Shown here piece after piece: positions 1 through 5,408 of a stretch of DNA of 7,570 bases. How positions within the stretch are numbered: position 1 is the stretch's first letter; every line of letters starts with the position of its first letter. A program made the position numbers and the translations under genes. Origin of the DNA: Nitrospinota bacterium (GTDB lineage Bacteria > Nitrospinota > Nitrospinia > UBA9942); assembly GCA_003489165.1 (NCBI GenBank), contig DNJG01000136.1:1-7570 (forward strand). The letters run 5' to 3'. The notes below the pieces were generated by a model. That model saw only the letters and a program-made list of their open reading frames with translations. It did no database searches and was not told the DNA's origin.

Positions 1-44
1 CAGATTATGAACAAAAGAAAAAGATTGTTAACTTATATATACTC

Positions 45-98
45 TGTAAAAACAATACAATAAAGGAGTAGTTTTGTCAATTATTTGTAAAAACAATA
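45..98 (+). repeat. Pair of 13-bp direct repeats upstream of the activator gene
   Basis: TGTAAAAACAATA occurs at 45-57 and again, identical, at 86-98, with starts 41 bp apart (about four helical turns). The second copy runs from the spacer into the -10 box of the predicted promoter at 74-102. Two same-face sites with one overlapping the promoter would suit a regulator, but the segment is very AT-rich, so chance is possible. No regulator can be named. Confidence 0.4.
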
Positions 99-102
99 TA
101 CA
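74..102 (+). promoter_or_regulatory. Predicted sigma-70 promoter for the sigma-54 activator gene
   Basis: TTGTCA (74-79), a 17-bp spacer and TATACA (97-102) give a good sigma-70-type promoter. Transcription would start near 109, leaving a leader of about 35 nt before the ATG at 144. The leader has only a weak Shine-Dalgarno match. A three-codon ORF (136-147, ATG AAT CTA TGA) overlaps the start codon of the main gene, which could be chance. Nothing else is recognisable in 1-73. Confidence 0.5.
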
Positions 103-143
103 GCACCTTGAATAATCCCGCAATATTATATTAGAATGAATCT

Positions 144-3023
144 ATGAACAGGGATTATGCAAAGAGACTTGATGATTTAAGGGAAAAACTGAGCGGGTTC
201 GGCAAGGAGAATCTGCACGACATACTCCACTTCATAGGCGTTGGCATGGAGGAGATATTCGGTTTTAAGAGATGCAGGATATATCTGGAGGATTTAACAG
301 AGGGGCTTTTAATCTGTGCCTATGCAATGGGGGAGATGAAATCCGAACTTCAGGGGACATCTATCTTTATTCTGCCCCAGACATCTTTAGTTGCAAGGGC
401 ATTTGTTGACAGGAGATTATACTGGACATGGAAAAATCCTGAAGCAAAAAAGATGTTCAACAAAGAGCTGGCATCAAAGTTTAATATAAAGGAGATGGCT
501 GCAATCCCTATTATACATAATGGAAAATCTATCGGTGTTATAACTGTTGACAGTAGTAAAGAGGGGGAGATAGCGGATAAAGAAACACTTGAAACTATAA
601 AGGATTTTATTGTCAGTGTATCCCACAGTATTGACAGGGCGAAGAGGTTTCACCAGCATCTCAAGTTTTCAAAAAAGGTGGATGAGGCAAAGATTGGCGA
701 GGCTGCATCACAGATGATGAGGTCTGCTGTAAAGATTGTGGGCAAGCTTACACTCGCTTCAGTCCTCATACCGAATGAGGAAAAATCCCCCCTTCCCCCC
801 TTTAATAAAGGGGGAGATAACAGGGGGGATTATATGAAGATTCTCGCTACATACTCTTCAAAATTTGAGGATAAGGATATCTATGAAGACAGACACCGTG
901 TTGACATAATAAAGGGTGAGAGCCTTATAGAGAGGATTGTGGACGATGACCCCGAGAGAGGGATAATCTATAAGTATGATACAGTTAATCCCCTGTATAT
1001 CCCCGATGTAAAGACAGAGAGTTTCAAGAGAAAACCTATTGCAGAAAAAATCGGTCTGACTTCTCTCTATATGGTGCCGAGGTTTGACCCACTTACAAAA
1101 AAAATAATCTGTGTGGTGAATTATTATACGCGTGAGAAATATAAATTCACTCAGTTTGAGGAAGAGCTTTTATGCAGTCATGCAGAGATGGTTGAGAAGG
1201 TCATAAGGGATGTAGGCAGAGAGCATATAGAGATTGAGGTATTGAGCGAGATTGCTGAACTCTTATCCGACCCCCCCTTTGCCCCCCCTTTTCAAGGGGG
1301 GGATGAAGGGGGGGTGAGTGTATTTGCTACAAAGGTGCTTTCAAGGGCTAATGAATTAATAGATGCAGACACAGGCTCTATTGCTATTGTAAGGAATATA
1401 GATGGTGTTAGATGGCTTGTAGTAGAAAATGAGGATGGCACATTAATCGGAGCAAAGTCCAGAGGATGGAGAAAAAAAGCTATACCTCCGCTGAAAGTAG
1501 GCGGAGAAGATTTAGAAAGGCGGGAGAGGTCTCTCACAGGATATGTAGCGCATACAAAAATGCCCTATCTCTGCAACGATGTCAAATTAGAGGCTTCTGG
1601 CAAGGGTTTTTACAGAGAGGTATCGGAAGATGTAGGTTCTGAGCTTGCAATCCCTATACTTTACGGAGACGAGGTAATTGGGATTATAAATCTTGACAGC
1701 TTTAAAAAAGGGTTCTTTACTGAGGAGCACAAGAGAATCCTCACCATTATAACAAATCTTGTAAGCAGTCATATACATGACCTCTTAAAGATTCAGGAGT
1801 TACAGAGGGAGGTTCACCAGCTTAAAGAGGATATAGGCTACAGGGCGCCGAATGTATCTTCATATAGCCTTGGCAACATCATTGGCAAAAGCTCAAAAAT
1901 CAAAGACACAATAGATGTGCTTAATAAGATTGTTACCCCTGTTTTTAACAGAATTGTCTCATGGAGAGAAAAAATCAACAGGGAGGAGAGAATCGGGCTT
2001 TCATCACTCCTTATTATGGGAGAAACAGGTTCGGGGAAGGAAATGCTCTTTAACAATATATATTCAAGACTGAATGAGCTGTATAAGAAGGAGATTAAAT
2101 CCAATAACGACCTGCCGTTAAAAAAGACAAATATAGCCGCTTACAGCGGGGAGCTTACATACAGTGAGCTTTTCGGGCATAAGAAGGGTTCGTTTACCGG
2201 GGCAGATTCTGACAGGAAGGGGATACTTGAAGAGGCAGACGGCGGGGTGGTATTTCTTGATGAGATAGGTGATGCAGACCCGAAGACTCAGGTGCAGTTG
2301 CTGAGATTCCTTGATAACGGCGGGTTTTACCGCCTCGGCGAAAACAGGATTAGATATTCCCGTGTATTCCTTATCGCCGCAACAAATAAGGATTTGAATA
2401 ATGAGATACGGCAAGGGAGATTCAGGGAGGACCTCTATTACAGGCTGAGTGAACTCTCCATTGTAATACCTCCTTTAAGAGAGAGGAGGGAGGACATACC
2501 TGATTTATCAGTTCATTTCCTGAGTGAGATAAATTCTGTTTATGGGAGGGGGAATGAGATACCCCTGCTAAATAAAAAGGCTGTAGATTTTCTCCTCGGA
2601 TACGAATTTAAGGGAAATGTCAGGGAATTGAGGAGCATTCTTCTCAGGGCATACTTCCTTAAAAAAGGGAGAGAGATTAATAGAGATGACCTTATTACTG
2701 CCATAGGGATTGAATCGACCCAGCTTACATGGGGCAAGGTGTTTTCAAGTGAAGATACTGTATCGGGGATATACGAAAGCATAGTATCAGATGTTCAAGA
2801 CTTCTGGAGTGCCATATACGAGCCGTTCATAAACAGGGAGATTTCAAGAGAGACAGTAAAACTTGTATTGAATAAGGCAAGGCTCAACGGAGACGACTCC
2901 CTGCCAAAACTTGCTGTAAGGCTCAAGGCATGTAAAAAAGACTTCAACAAATTGCCTGCCGAAAAAAAGAAATTCATATCCTTCAGGAATTTCCTCTACA
3001 AAACAGTCAAGATAACTGCATAA
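144..3023 (+). CDS. GAF-domain sigma-54-dependent transcriptional activator (AAA+ enhancer-binding protein)
   Basis: This is a predicted cytoplasmic bacterial enhancer-binding protein that would remodel RNA polymerase-sigma-54 by ATP hydrolysis. Residues about 20-170, 190-355 and 360-555 read as three GAF-like sensory domains. A short coiled stretch follows, then the AAA+ domain at about 590-840. Visible motifs are Walker A GETGSGK (626-632), the sigma-54 loop GSFTGA (682-687; the usual form is GAFTGA), Walker B VVFLDE (702-707), the arginine-finger region FREDLYYRL (760-768) and sensor II GNVREL (824-829). The last 120 residues lack an obvious Fis-type HTH, so DNA binding is uncertain. Two in-frame palindromic insertions lie at residues about 214-230 and 376-391. 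The ATG is chosen because it opens the frame and precedes the first GAF helix; its ribosome-binding site is weak. The signal sensed and the target promoters are unknown. Confidence 0.93.
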   Translation: MNRDYAKRLDDLREKLSGFGKENLHDILHFIGVGMEEIFGFKRCRIYLEDLTEGLLICAYAMGEMKSELQGTSIFILPQTSLVARAFVDRRLYWTWKNPEAKKMFNKELASKFNIKEMAAIPIIHNGKSIGVITVDSSKEGEIADKETLETIKDFIVSVSHSIDRAKRFHQHLKFSKKVDEAKIGEAASQMMRSAVKIVGKLTLASVLIPNEEKSPLPPFNKGGDNRGDYMKILATYSSKFEDKDIYEDRHRVDIIKGESLIERIVDDDPERGIIYKYDTVNPLYIPDVKTESFKRKPIAEKIGLTSLYMVPRFDPLTKKIICVVNYYTREKYKFTQFEEELLCSHAEMVEKVIRDVGREHIEIEVLSEIAELLSDPPFAPPFQGGDEGGVSVFATKVLSRANELIDADTGSIAIVRNIDGVRWLVVENEDGTLIGAKSRGWRKKAIPPLKVGGEDLERRERSLTGYVAHTKMPYLCNDVKLEASGKGFYREVSEDVGSELAIPILYGDEVIGIINLDSFKKGFFTEEHKRILTIITNLVSSHIHDLLKIQELQREVHQLKEDIGYRAPNVSSYSLGNIIGKSSKIKDTIDVLNKIVTPVFNRIVSWREKINREERIGLSSLLIMGETGSGKEMLFNNIYSRLNELYKKEIKSNNDLPLKKTNIAAYSGELTYSELFGHKKGSFTGADSDRKGILEEADGGVVFLDEIGDADPKTQVQLLRFLDNGGFYRLGENRIRYSRVFLIAATNKDLNNEIRQGRFREDLYYRLSELSIVIPPLRERREDIPDLSVHFLSEINSVYGRGNEIPLLNKKAVDFLLGYEFKGNVRELRSILLRAYFLKKGREINRDDLITAIGIESTQLTWGKVFSSEDTVSGIYESIVSDVQDFWSAIYEPFINREISRETVKLVLNKARLNGDDSLPKLAVRLKACKKDFNKLPAEKKKFISFRNFLYKTVKITA
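784..831. repeat. Nested palindromic element inserted in frame in the activator gene (copy 1)
   Basis: This is a 48-bp C-rich/G-rich element. The outer arms AATCCCCCC (784-792) and GGGGGGATT (823-831) are perfectly complementary, and an inner hairpin pairs CCCCCTTTA (796-804) with TAAAGGGGG (806-814). It is read in frame as roughly KSPLPPFNKGGDNRGDY, residues 214-230, between two predicted strands of the second GAF domain. It resembles the dispersed palindromic repeats encoding SPLPPFxKGG peptides that I know from several bacterial lineages. Length is divisible by three and there is no stop in this frame. Confidence 0.75.
1271..1314. repeat. Nested palindromic element inserted in frame in the activator gene (copy 2)
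   Basis: Seven-base C runs at 1271-1277 and 1282-1288 are matched by seven-base G runs at 1296-1302 and 1308-1314. Inner pairing is CCCCCCCTT (1282-1290) with AAGGGGGGG (1294-1302), and outer pairing is 1271-1279 with 1306-1314. It encodes roughly PPFAPPFQGGDEGG (residues 376-391), near the first helix of the third GAF domain. It has the same architecture as the element at 784-831 but a different sequence. The frame stays open through it. Confidence 0.75.
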
Positions 3024-3037
3024 CCTTATACCAAATC

Positions 3038-3099
3038 AGTCTTTTGAAATTTTTTATGTTTATGGTATTATCAGGCAAATTAAAGGAGGTGACTATATG
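3038..3099 (+). repeat. 62-bp direct repeat, left copy (promoter + RBS + ATG)
   Basis: This segment recurs at 6477-6538 with a single A/G difference (61 of 62 identical). Identity begins at AGTC and stops exactly at the ATG; sequences outside share nothing obvious. It contains a promoter and a strong RBS. The two copies bracket the accessory island, so they could be a target duplication, attL/attR-like ends, or an ordinary duplication of a promoter. Confidence 0.85.
3044..3071 (+). promoter_or_regulatory. Predicted sigma-70 promoter, left copy
   Basis: TTGAAA (3044-3049), a 16-bp spacer and TATTAT (3066-3071). It is followed by the strong Shine-Dalgarno AAAGGAGGTGA (3082-3092) and an ATG at 3097. 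Here the promoter leads only into a 21-codon ORF and then repeat A. Read-through could also feed the HNH gene at 3266. Confidence 0.6.
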
Positions 3100-3162
3100 A
3101 AGGTTGCCGATATGTCTATTGAAGAATTAAAGATGGATAGGAGATTGCTTTTCACGGTATGA
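3097..3162 (+). pseudogene. Truncated small ORF interrupted by repeat A
   Basis: An ATG with an excellent RBS opens a 21-codon frame beginning MKVADMSIEELK, then running into repeat A (starting 3136) and ending at a TGA inside it. The first 12 residues look like the N-terminus of a small antitoxin-like or regulatory protein, but this is too short to assign a family. No continuation of the reading frame can be recognised after repeat A or after repeat D. It is best read as a gene start cut off by the repeat; a functional leader peptide is an alternative. Confidence 0.5.
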
Positions 3163-3214
3163 TTATAAACATAATCTAAAATGGCTGTCAAAGATTAATT
3201 TGAGATTAATTTGA
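3136..3214. repeat. Island repeat, copy A
   Basis: It shares the core beginning GATAGGAGATTGCTTTTCAC and running to the TGTCAAA...TTTGA palindrome with copies B, C and D. It has the intact GATTATAAACATAATC form (as in D, one base apart), in which 6-bp arms GATTAT/ATAATC flank AAAC. Its right end carries an 11-bp tandem duplication of GATTAATTTGA, so the last TTTGACA becomes TTTGAG. On the minus strand TTGACA (3191-3186), an 18-bp spacer and TATAAT (3167-3162) form a promoter pointing back towards the activator gene, with no gene to serve. Confidence 0.85.
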
Positions 3215-3221
3215 GCATGGA

Positions 3222-3240
3222 TATTCTCACGCAAATCGTG
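3222..3240 (+). other. Leader of the HNH gene: weak promoter candidate and small hairpin
   Basis: Between repeat A and the ATG at 3266, TTGAGA (3200-3205), a 16-bp spacer and TATTCT (3222-3227) form a weak promoter candidate. It is followed by a short CACG...CGTG inverted repeat. The ribosome-binding site before 3266 is poor (AGCGGA). No gene can be supported in 3163-3265. Confidence 0.25.
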
Positions 3241-3265
3241 GAGTTAAAATAAATATTAGCGGAAA

Positions 3266-3601
3266 ATGCACAGAATAAAGAAGAATTCACTGGCTGTAAA
3301 AGACCTATTAGAAAAATGGAAAAAATTAAGAAAACTTAAGAACAGATGTGTTGTGTGTGGTGAACGTGATAAGATAGTGTTTGATACCCACCACCTTGAT
3401 GGAAATCGCAAAAATCCTTCGAGAAAAAATATATTAAAAAATATTTGTGCGAGTTGTCATTCAATTACATGGAAGGCAAAAACTCCAAAAAAAACAAAAG
3501 ATCATTTTATTAAGAGGCATAGAAGAGTAAGTCCTCAAGTAAAAGCTTGGAGAAATACACTTAAGGAAAGAGGAACATGGTTTAAAAATCCAAAGCCATA
3601 A
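3266..3601 (+). CDS. Small HNH-type zinc-binding protein (putative HNH endonuclease)
   Basis: This 111-residue, very basic protein has a pattern typical of HNH nucleases. A CVVC zinc knuckle (C28, C31) is followed by HH (42-43) with a nearby aspartate, N55, and then C-x2-CH (C61, C64, H65). If active, it would cut DNA with a metal ion. The lysine/arginine-rich N-terminus and C-terminal tail could bind nucleic acid. It is smaller than most fused HNH enzymes and has no partner domain, so it may be a stand-alone or homing-type nuclease, or a nuclease remnant with only a binding role. It is the only plus-strand gene of the island and sits between repeats A and B. The start is the first ATG of the open frame; its RBS is weak. 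The fold is fairly clear, the biological role is not. Confidence 0.7.
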   Translation: MHRIKKNSLAVKDLLEKWKKLRKLKNRCVVCGERDKIVFDTHHLDGNRKNPSRKNILKNICASCHSITWKAKTPKKTKDHFIKRHRRVSPQVKAWRNTLKERGTWFKNPKP

Positions 3602-3604
3602 ATG

Positions 3605-3725
3605 GATAGGAATTTGCTTTTCACGGTATGATTTAAACATAATCTAAAATGGCTGTCAAAGATTAATTTGACAACAAGATTAATTTGACATTTTTTTGAC
3701 ATTGGAAGGTAATTTTTGGGAGAAT
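3605..3725. repeat. Island repeat, copy B (long form)
   Basis: This is the same element as copy C, with a 17-bp tandem duplication (AAGATTAATTTGACAAC unit) at the palindrome: 121 bp here against 104 bp in C. It starts 3 bp after the HNH stop codon and extends past the palindrome through GGAAGGTAATTTTTGGGAGAAT, a right part shared only with C. One base is missing in the AT box compared with A and D, so the minus-strand -10 reads TAAATC rather than TATAAT. TGTCAAA/TTTGACA arms followed by a T run could act as a weak plus-strand terminator for the HNH gene. Confidence 0.85.
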
Positions 3726-3727
3726 AT

Positions 3728-3823
3728 GGAATGACAAGCTCACTTGCGCATCTGGCGTGCGGCTTGCGGCTTTTTGCAAGGCGCATGATAGAAAAAGCAT
3801 CAATGTGGAGCGGCTTGTTAGGC
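3728..3823 (-). other. Candidate degenerate attC-like imperfect hairpin
   Basis: Read on the minus strand, just after the toxin stop codon (3833), the sequence GCCTAAC (3823-3817) matches the integron core consensus RYYYAAC and is followed by AAGC. The outer arms ACAAGC (3734-3739) and GCTTGT (3813-3818) pair. Inside are further imperfect pairings and a central hairpin CTTGC (3763-3767) / GCAAG (3776-3780). The opposite core is GTCATTC rather than GTTRRRY, so it would not be a functional attC as usually defined. It could equally be another structured repeat or a terminator-like hairpin. The segment has a higher GC content than its surroundings. Confidence 0.35.
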
Positions 3824-3832
3824 AAGTCCCTA

Positions 3833-4129
3833 TTAGATTTTATTCAGACGCTCCCTTGTCCATGCTGGATTTCTGCGACAATCAAGCACTGCATATACCG
3901 AAATGTCAATATCTATTATTTTATAGTAGATGGCAAACGGGAATCGTTTGGAGAGCATGCGGTAATATTCAAAATGTATGGGATGTATGCCGGCATATAC
4001 CAGCAAGGAATCAATATCAGCAAATAGGGAATCTATGAAATAACTGCCAAGGCCTGCTTCCTGTTTCTCATAGAAATCAAAGCCTTTTATCAAGTCCTGA
4101 GACGCGGAATCAAGAATCCTAATTTTCAT
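3833..4129 (-). CDS. RelE/ParE-family toxin of a type II toxin-antitoxin pair
   Basis: This 98-residue protein has the layout of the RelE/ParE superfamily: an N-terminal strand (MKIRIL), a two-helix segment with the common AxxDLxxGxxFYE-type pattern, a HPIxFExYRMLxxxRFPFAIYY strand pair, and a C-terminal VYAVLDCRRNP strand typical of ParE-like toxins. Family members poison gyrase or cut ribosome-bound mRNA; sequence alone does not tell which. The ATG overlaps the TGA of the upstream antitoxin by 4 bp, indicating translational coupling and co-transcription from the promoter in repeat E. The antitoxin-first order is the standard one. Full length, no sign of damage. Confidence 0.85.
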   Translation of the reverse strand: MKIRILDSASQDLIKGFDFYEKQEAGLGSYFIDSLFADIDSLLVYAGIHPIHFEYYRMLSKRFPFAIYYKIIDIDISVYAVLDCRRNPAWTRERLNKI

Positions 4130-4335
4130 AACTTTTCACAGATTTTCTTTTTTGCTATTTCCCAATCTGTAAAAGTCTCGGTACCTTTAGATATAGACTC
4201 TTCACGCTGCAAAAGGACATCTTGATGCCATGATGGCGAGGCCACTTCCTCAGCATGATGACAAAGGTCATCCCATATATCTTCCATCGTGCGAATCTTT
4301 TCTGCCGTTGTCATTTGATTTATTGCGATATTCAT
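4126..4335 (-). CDS. Addiction-module antitoxin (short RelB-like, unstable antitoxin family)
   Basis: This 69-residue antitoxin has a helix-rich N-terminus with TTAEKIRTMEDIWDDLC, a middle containing SPSWHQDVLLQRE, and a TFTDWEIAKKKI tail. The pattern TxxEKIxxMExxWxxL...SPxWHxxxLxxRexxxxxG...DWExAKxxI is characteristic of the 'putative addiction module component' family that partners ParE/RelE-like toxins. It would neutralise the toxin encoded at 3833-4129 through its C-terminal segment. The start at 4335 is preferred over an upstream start at 4383 because GGAGG (4345-4341) lies 5 nt before it. The stop overlaps the toxin ATG. Its promoter is the minus-strand one at 4498-4526. Confidence 0.88.
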   Translation of the reverse strand: MNIAINQMTTAEKIRTMEDIWDDLCHHAEEVASPSWHQDVLLQREESISKGTETFTDWEIAKKKICEKL

Positions 4336-4470
4336 GCTTACCTCCAATAAAAGAAGATTACCAAAAGAACGGGGAAAAATCAATCAGTCCGGCATTACCT
4401 CTAAATAAAACAGCCCCCTAAACCTATTTCTGTGTCTTTAGAGTTGTTCCTAATGAAGTTTTTTTAAATA

Positions 4471-4530
4471 GATAGGAAATTGCTTTTCACAGAGTAAATC
4501 ATAGCTTTAAAAAAAATTGGTGTCAATGCC
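4471..4530. repeat. Diverged island repeat, copy E
   Basis: It shares GATAGGAAATTGCTTTTCAC with the left part of copies A-D. It then aligns more loosely through ATCATAGCTTTAAAAAAAATTGGTGTCAA to their TAAAATGGCTGTCAA segment. The palindromic TTTGACA right arm is missing. It separates the two toxin-antitoxin pairs. The remaining bases from 4336 to 4470 hold the leader of the first antitoxin and nothing else recognisable; 4531-4593 holds an AT hairpin (ATATAAA/TTTATAT, 4538-4553). Confidence 0.65.
4498..4526 (-). promoter_or_regulatory. Predicted strong promoter for the first toxin-antitoxin operon
   Basis: On the minus strand TTGACA (4526-4521), a 17-bp spacer and TATGAT (4503-4498) form a near-consensus sigma-70 promoter lying inside repeat E. 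Transcription would start near 4491, leaving a leader of about 155 nt before the antitoxin ATG at 4335. Confidence 0.65.
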
Positions 4531-4593
4531 AAAATCTATATAAACATTTATATTGTTAGCTATCCGTTGCAAGTATCTATAGACCAATGCTTC

Positions 4594-4788
4594 CTAAACG
4601 GACATGACATATTGCTCTATTGAATCAACCTTCTTAAGAAGCTCATCAGGACTTTTGCGTGTCTGGATATCTTTTTTGAGTTCCTCTAATTGATATTCAA
4701 TATCCAACTTAACCTTCTCTTCCAGAAATGAGCGACTGAATTCCTCAGAAGAAAGCTGTTTTTTTAAGTATCTTTCTGCAATGTTCAT
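4594..4788 (-). CDS. Small partner protein of the Gp49/HigB-like toxin (putative antitoxin without HTH)
   Basis: This 64-residue, highly charged, helix-rich protein follows the toxin gene directly; its ATG overlaps the toxin TGA (ATGA). GAGAGGTGG ends 3 nt before the start, which is why 4788 is preferred over the upstream ATG at 4803. The N-terminus (YLKKQLSSEEFSRSFLEE) resembles the leading helices of XRE-type antitoxins paired with HigB-like toxins. The helix-turn-helix that should follow is absent. In its place is a second charged helical stretch ending in DELLKKVDSIEQYV. Position and coupling make an antitoxin role likely, but without an HTH self-regulation by DNA binding is not obvious. 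A truncated or alternative antitoxin family are both possible. Confidence 0.7.
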   Translation of the reverse strand: MNIAERYLKKQLSSEEFSRSFLEEKVKLDIEYQLEELKKDIQTRKSPDELLKKVDSIEQYVMSV

Positions 4789-5147
4789 TTTCCACCTCTC
4801 CATAATTTTCTAATCGTTTTTGCCTTTTCAATCTCGCTTTTAGGTGTTTTCTGTTCCTTTTTAATAAAACCGTGCGTAAAAATTATCTGTTTATCCAATT
4901 CATAAAAATAAAAACTTCTTGAAATCCTGTTTTCAAAACTCACCCGCAGCTCAAATATGCCATCATCCAGATGTTTAGATAAATTCTCTTTAGGGTGTAT
5001 GCCACAATTTTTCAACTCTACAAGCTTTTCAATATATGCAAATATTTTAGCACGTTCCTTAATAGATAGGCTATCCAAAAAAACTATCATCGGAATTCTG
5101 CCATCTATTTCGGCAAAGTCATAAGTAAATTTCACTTTCAACTGCAT
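4785..5147 (-). CDS. Phage-derived Gp49-like / HigB-family toxin
   Basis: This 120-residue protein has clear hallmarks of the Gp49/HigB branch of the RelE superfamily. The segment PMIVFLDSLSIKERAKIFAYIEKL is followed by strand-forming LDDGIFELRVSFENRISRSFYFY. The near-diagnostic C-terminus HGFIKKEQKTPKSEIEKA then leads to a final helix. Such toxins inhibit growth by cutting mRNA on the ribosome. The ATG at 5147 is chosen because MQLKVKF aligns with the usual first strand; a TTG at 5165 in the same frame has no RBS. The toxin-first order matches HigBA-type operons. The likely promoter is at 5271-5299. Confidence 0.88.
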   Translation of the reverse strand: MQLKVKFTYDFAEIDGRIPMIVFLDSLSIKERAKIFAYIEKLVELKNCGIHPKENLSKHLDDGIFELRVSFENRISRSFYFYELDKQIIFTHGFIKKEQKTPKSEIEKAKTIRKLWRGGK

Positions 5148-5160
5148 TCCAATTCTTGTA

Positions 5161-5184
5161 GCCAATTATTACTGATAAATTGGC
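5161..5184. promoter_or_regulatory. Inverted repeat upstream of the second toxin gene (possible operator)
   Basis: GCCAATT (5161-5167) and AATTGGC (5178-5184) are perfect 7-bp arms around a 10-bp centre. They lie 14 bp upstream of the toxin ATG and within the leader made from the promoter at 5271-5299. It could be an operator for autoregulation or an RNA hairpin near the ribosome-binding region. The function is inferred only from position. Confidence 0.4.
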
Positions 5185-5188
5185 AATA

Positions 5189-5299
5189 GATAGAAAATTA
5201 CTCTCACTTAAAAGCTTGCCCTGATATGTTTCTAATCAGAGACATAACGAAACAAGTTTTTATGTTGTGGATTATAGGCTTAAGAAAAATGGGTGTCAA
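5189..5299. repeat. Diverged, expanded island repeat F with internal hairpin
   Basis: GATAGAAAATTACTCTCAC (5189-5207) is a diverged version of the left core of copies A-E. GGCTTAAGAAAAATGGGTGTCAA (to 5299) matches the right part of E. Between them lies extra sequence forming a two-stem hairpin on the + strand: AAAAGCTTG (5210-5218) with CAAGTTTTT (5253-5261), and TATGTTTC (5225-5232) with GAGACATA (5239-5246), each with one G-T pair. Repeat C starts 6 bp further on. Together F and C fill most of the gene-free stretch 5148-5528. Confidence 0.5.
5271..5299 (-). promoter_or_regulatory. Consensus promoter for the second toxin operon
   Basis: On the minus strand TTGACA (5299-5294), a 17-bp spacer and TATAAT (5276-5271) are a perfect sigma-70 consensus with ideal spacing. 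The start would fall near 5264, so the transcript begins in the hairpin at 5210-5261 and then passes the inverted repeat 5161-5184 before the toxin ATG at 5147. Confidence 0.7.
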
Positions 5300-5304
5300 T
5301 TTTA

Positions 5305-5408
5305 GATAGGAGATTGCTTTTCACGGTATGATTTAAACATAATCTAAAATGGCTGTCAAAGATTAATTTGACATTTTTTTGACTTTGGAAGGTAATTTTT
5401 GGGAGAAT
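5305..5408. repeat. Island repeat, copy C (long form)
   Basis: This is the 104-bp form of the repeat. It is near-identical to copy B apart from the 17-bp duplication and a few substitutions, and includes the right part GGAAGGTAATTTTTGGGAGAAT that A and D lack. The -10-like box on the minus strand has the same one-base loss as B. After it, 5409-5528 holds no supported gene: a plus-strand frame starting with TTG at 5379 reads through the repeat but then runs antisense into the 259-residue gene. A weak AGGGA...TCCCT inverted repeat (5501-5520) lies just downstream of that gene's stop. Confidence 0.85.

Noticed and set aside
474..2977. Minus-strand frames within the activator gene
   Set aside because: They are shadows of a single long gene with complete ATPase motifs; none shows a domain or ribosome-binding site.
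3664..3698. Copies B and C as strong rho-independent terminators
   Set aside because: The TGTCAAA/TTTGACA stem has only two G-C pairs and a 6-nt loop; a T run follows, but the stem is too weak to call a terminator with confidence.
3753..3767. Sigma-54 promoter-like site (TGGC...TTGC with correct GG-N10-GC spacing) on the + strand
   Set aside because: It lies inside the attC-like hairpin and would only produce antisense RNA to the toxin gene; the last base of the -12 box is also off. A chance match in GC-rich repeat sequence is likelier than a real target of the nearby activator.
3716..4038. Two overlapping plus-strand frames opposite the first toxin gene
   Set aside because: They start in repeat B or the hairpin and run antisense through a well-supported toxin gene; the translated sequence shows no family pattern and there is no RBS.
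4230..4421. Plus-strand frame opposite the first antitoxin
   Set aside because: It is antisense to a recognisable antitoxin and has no RBS or family pattern.
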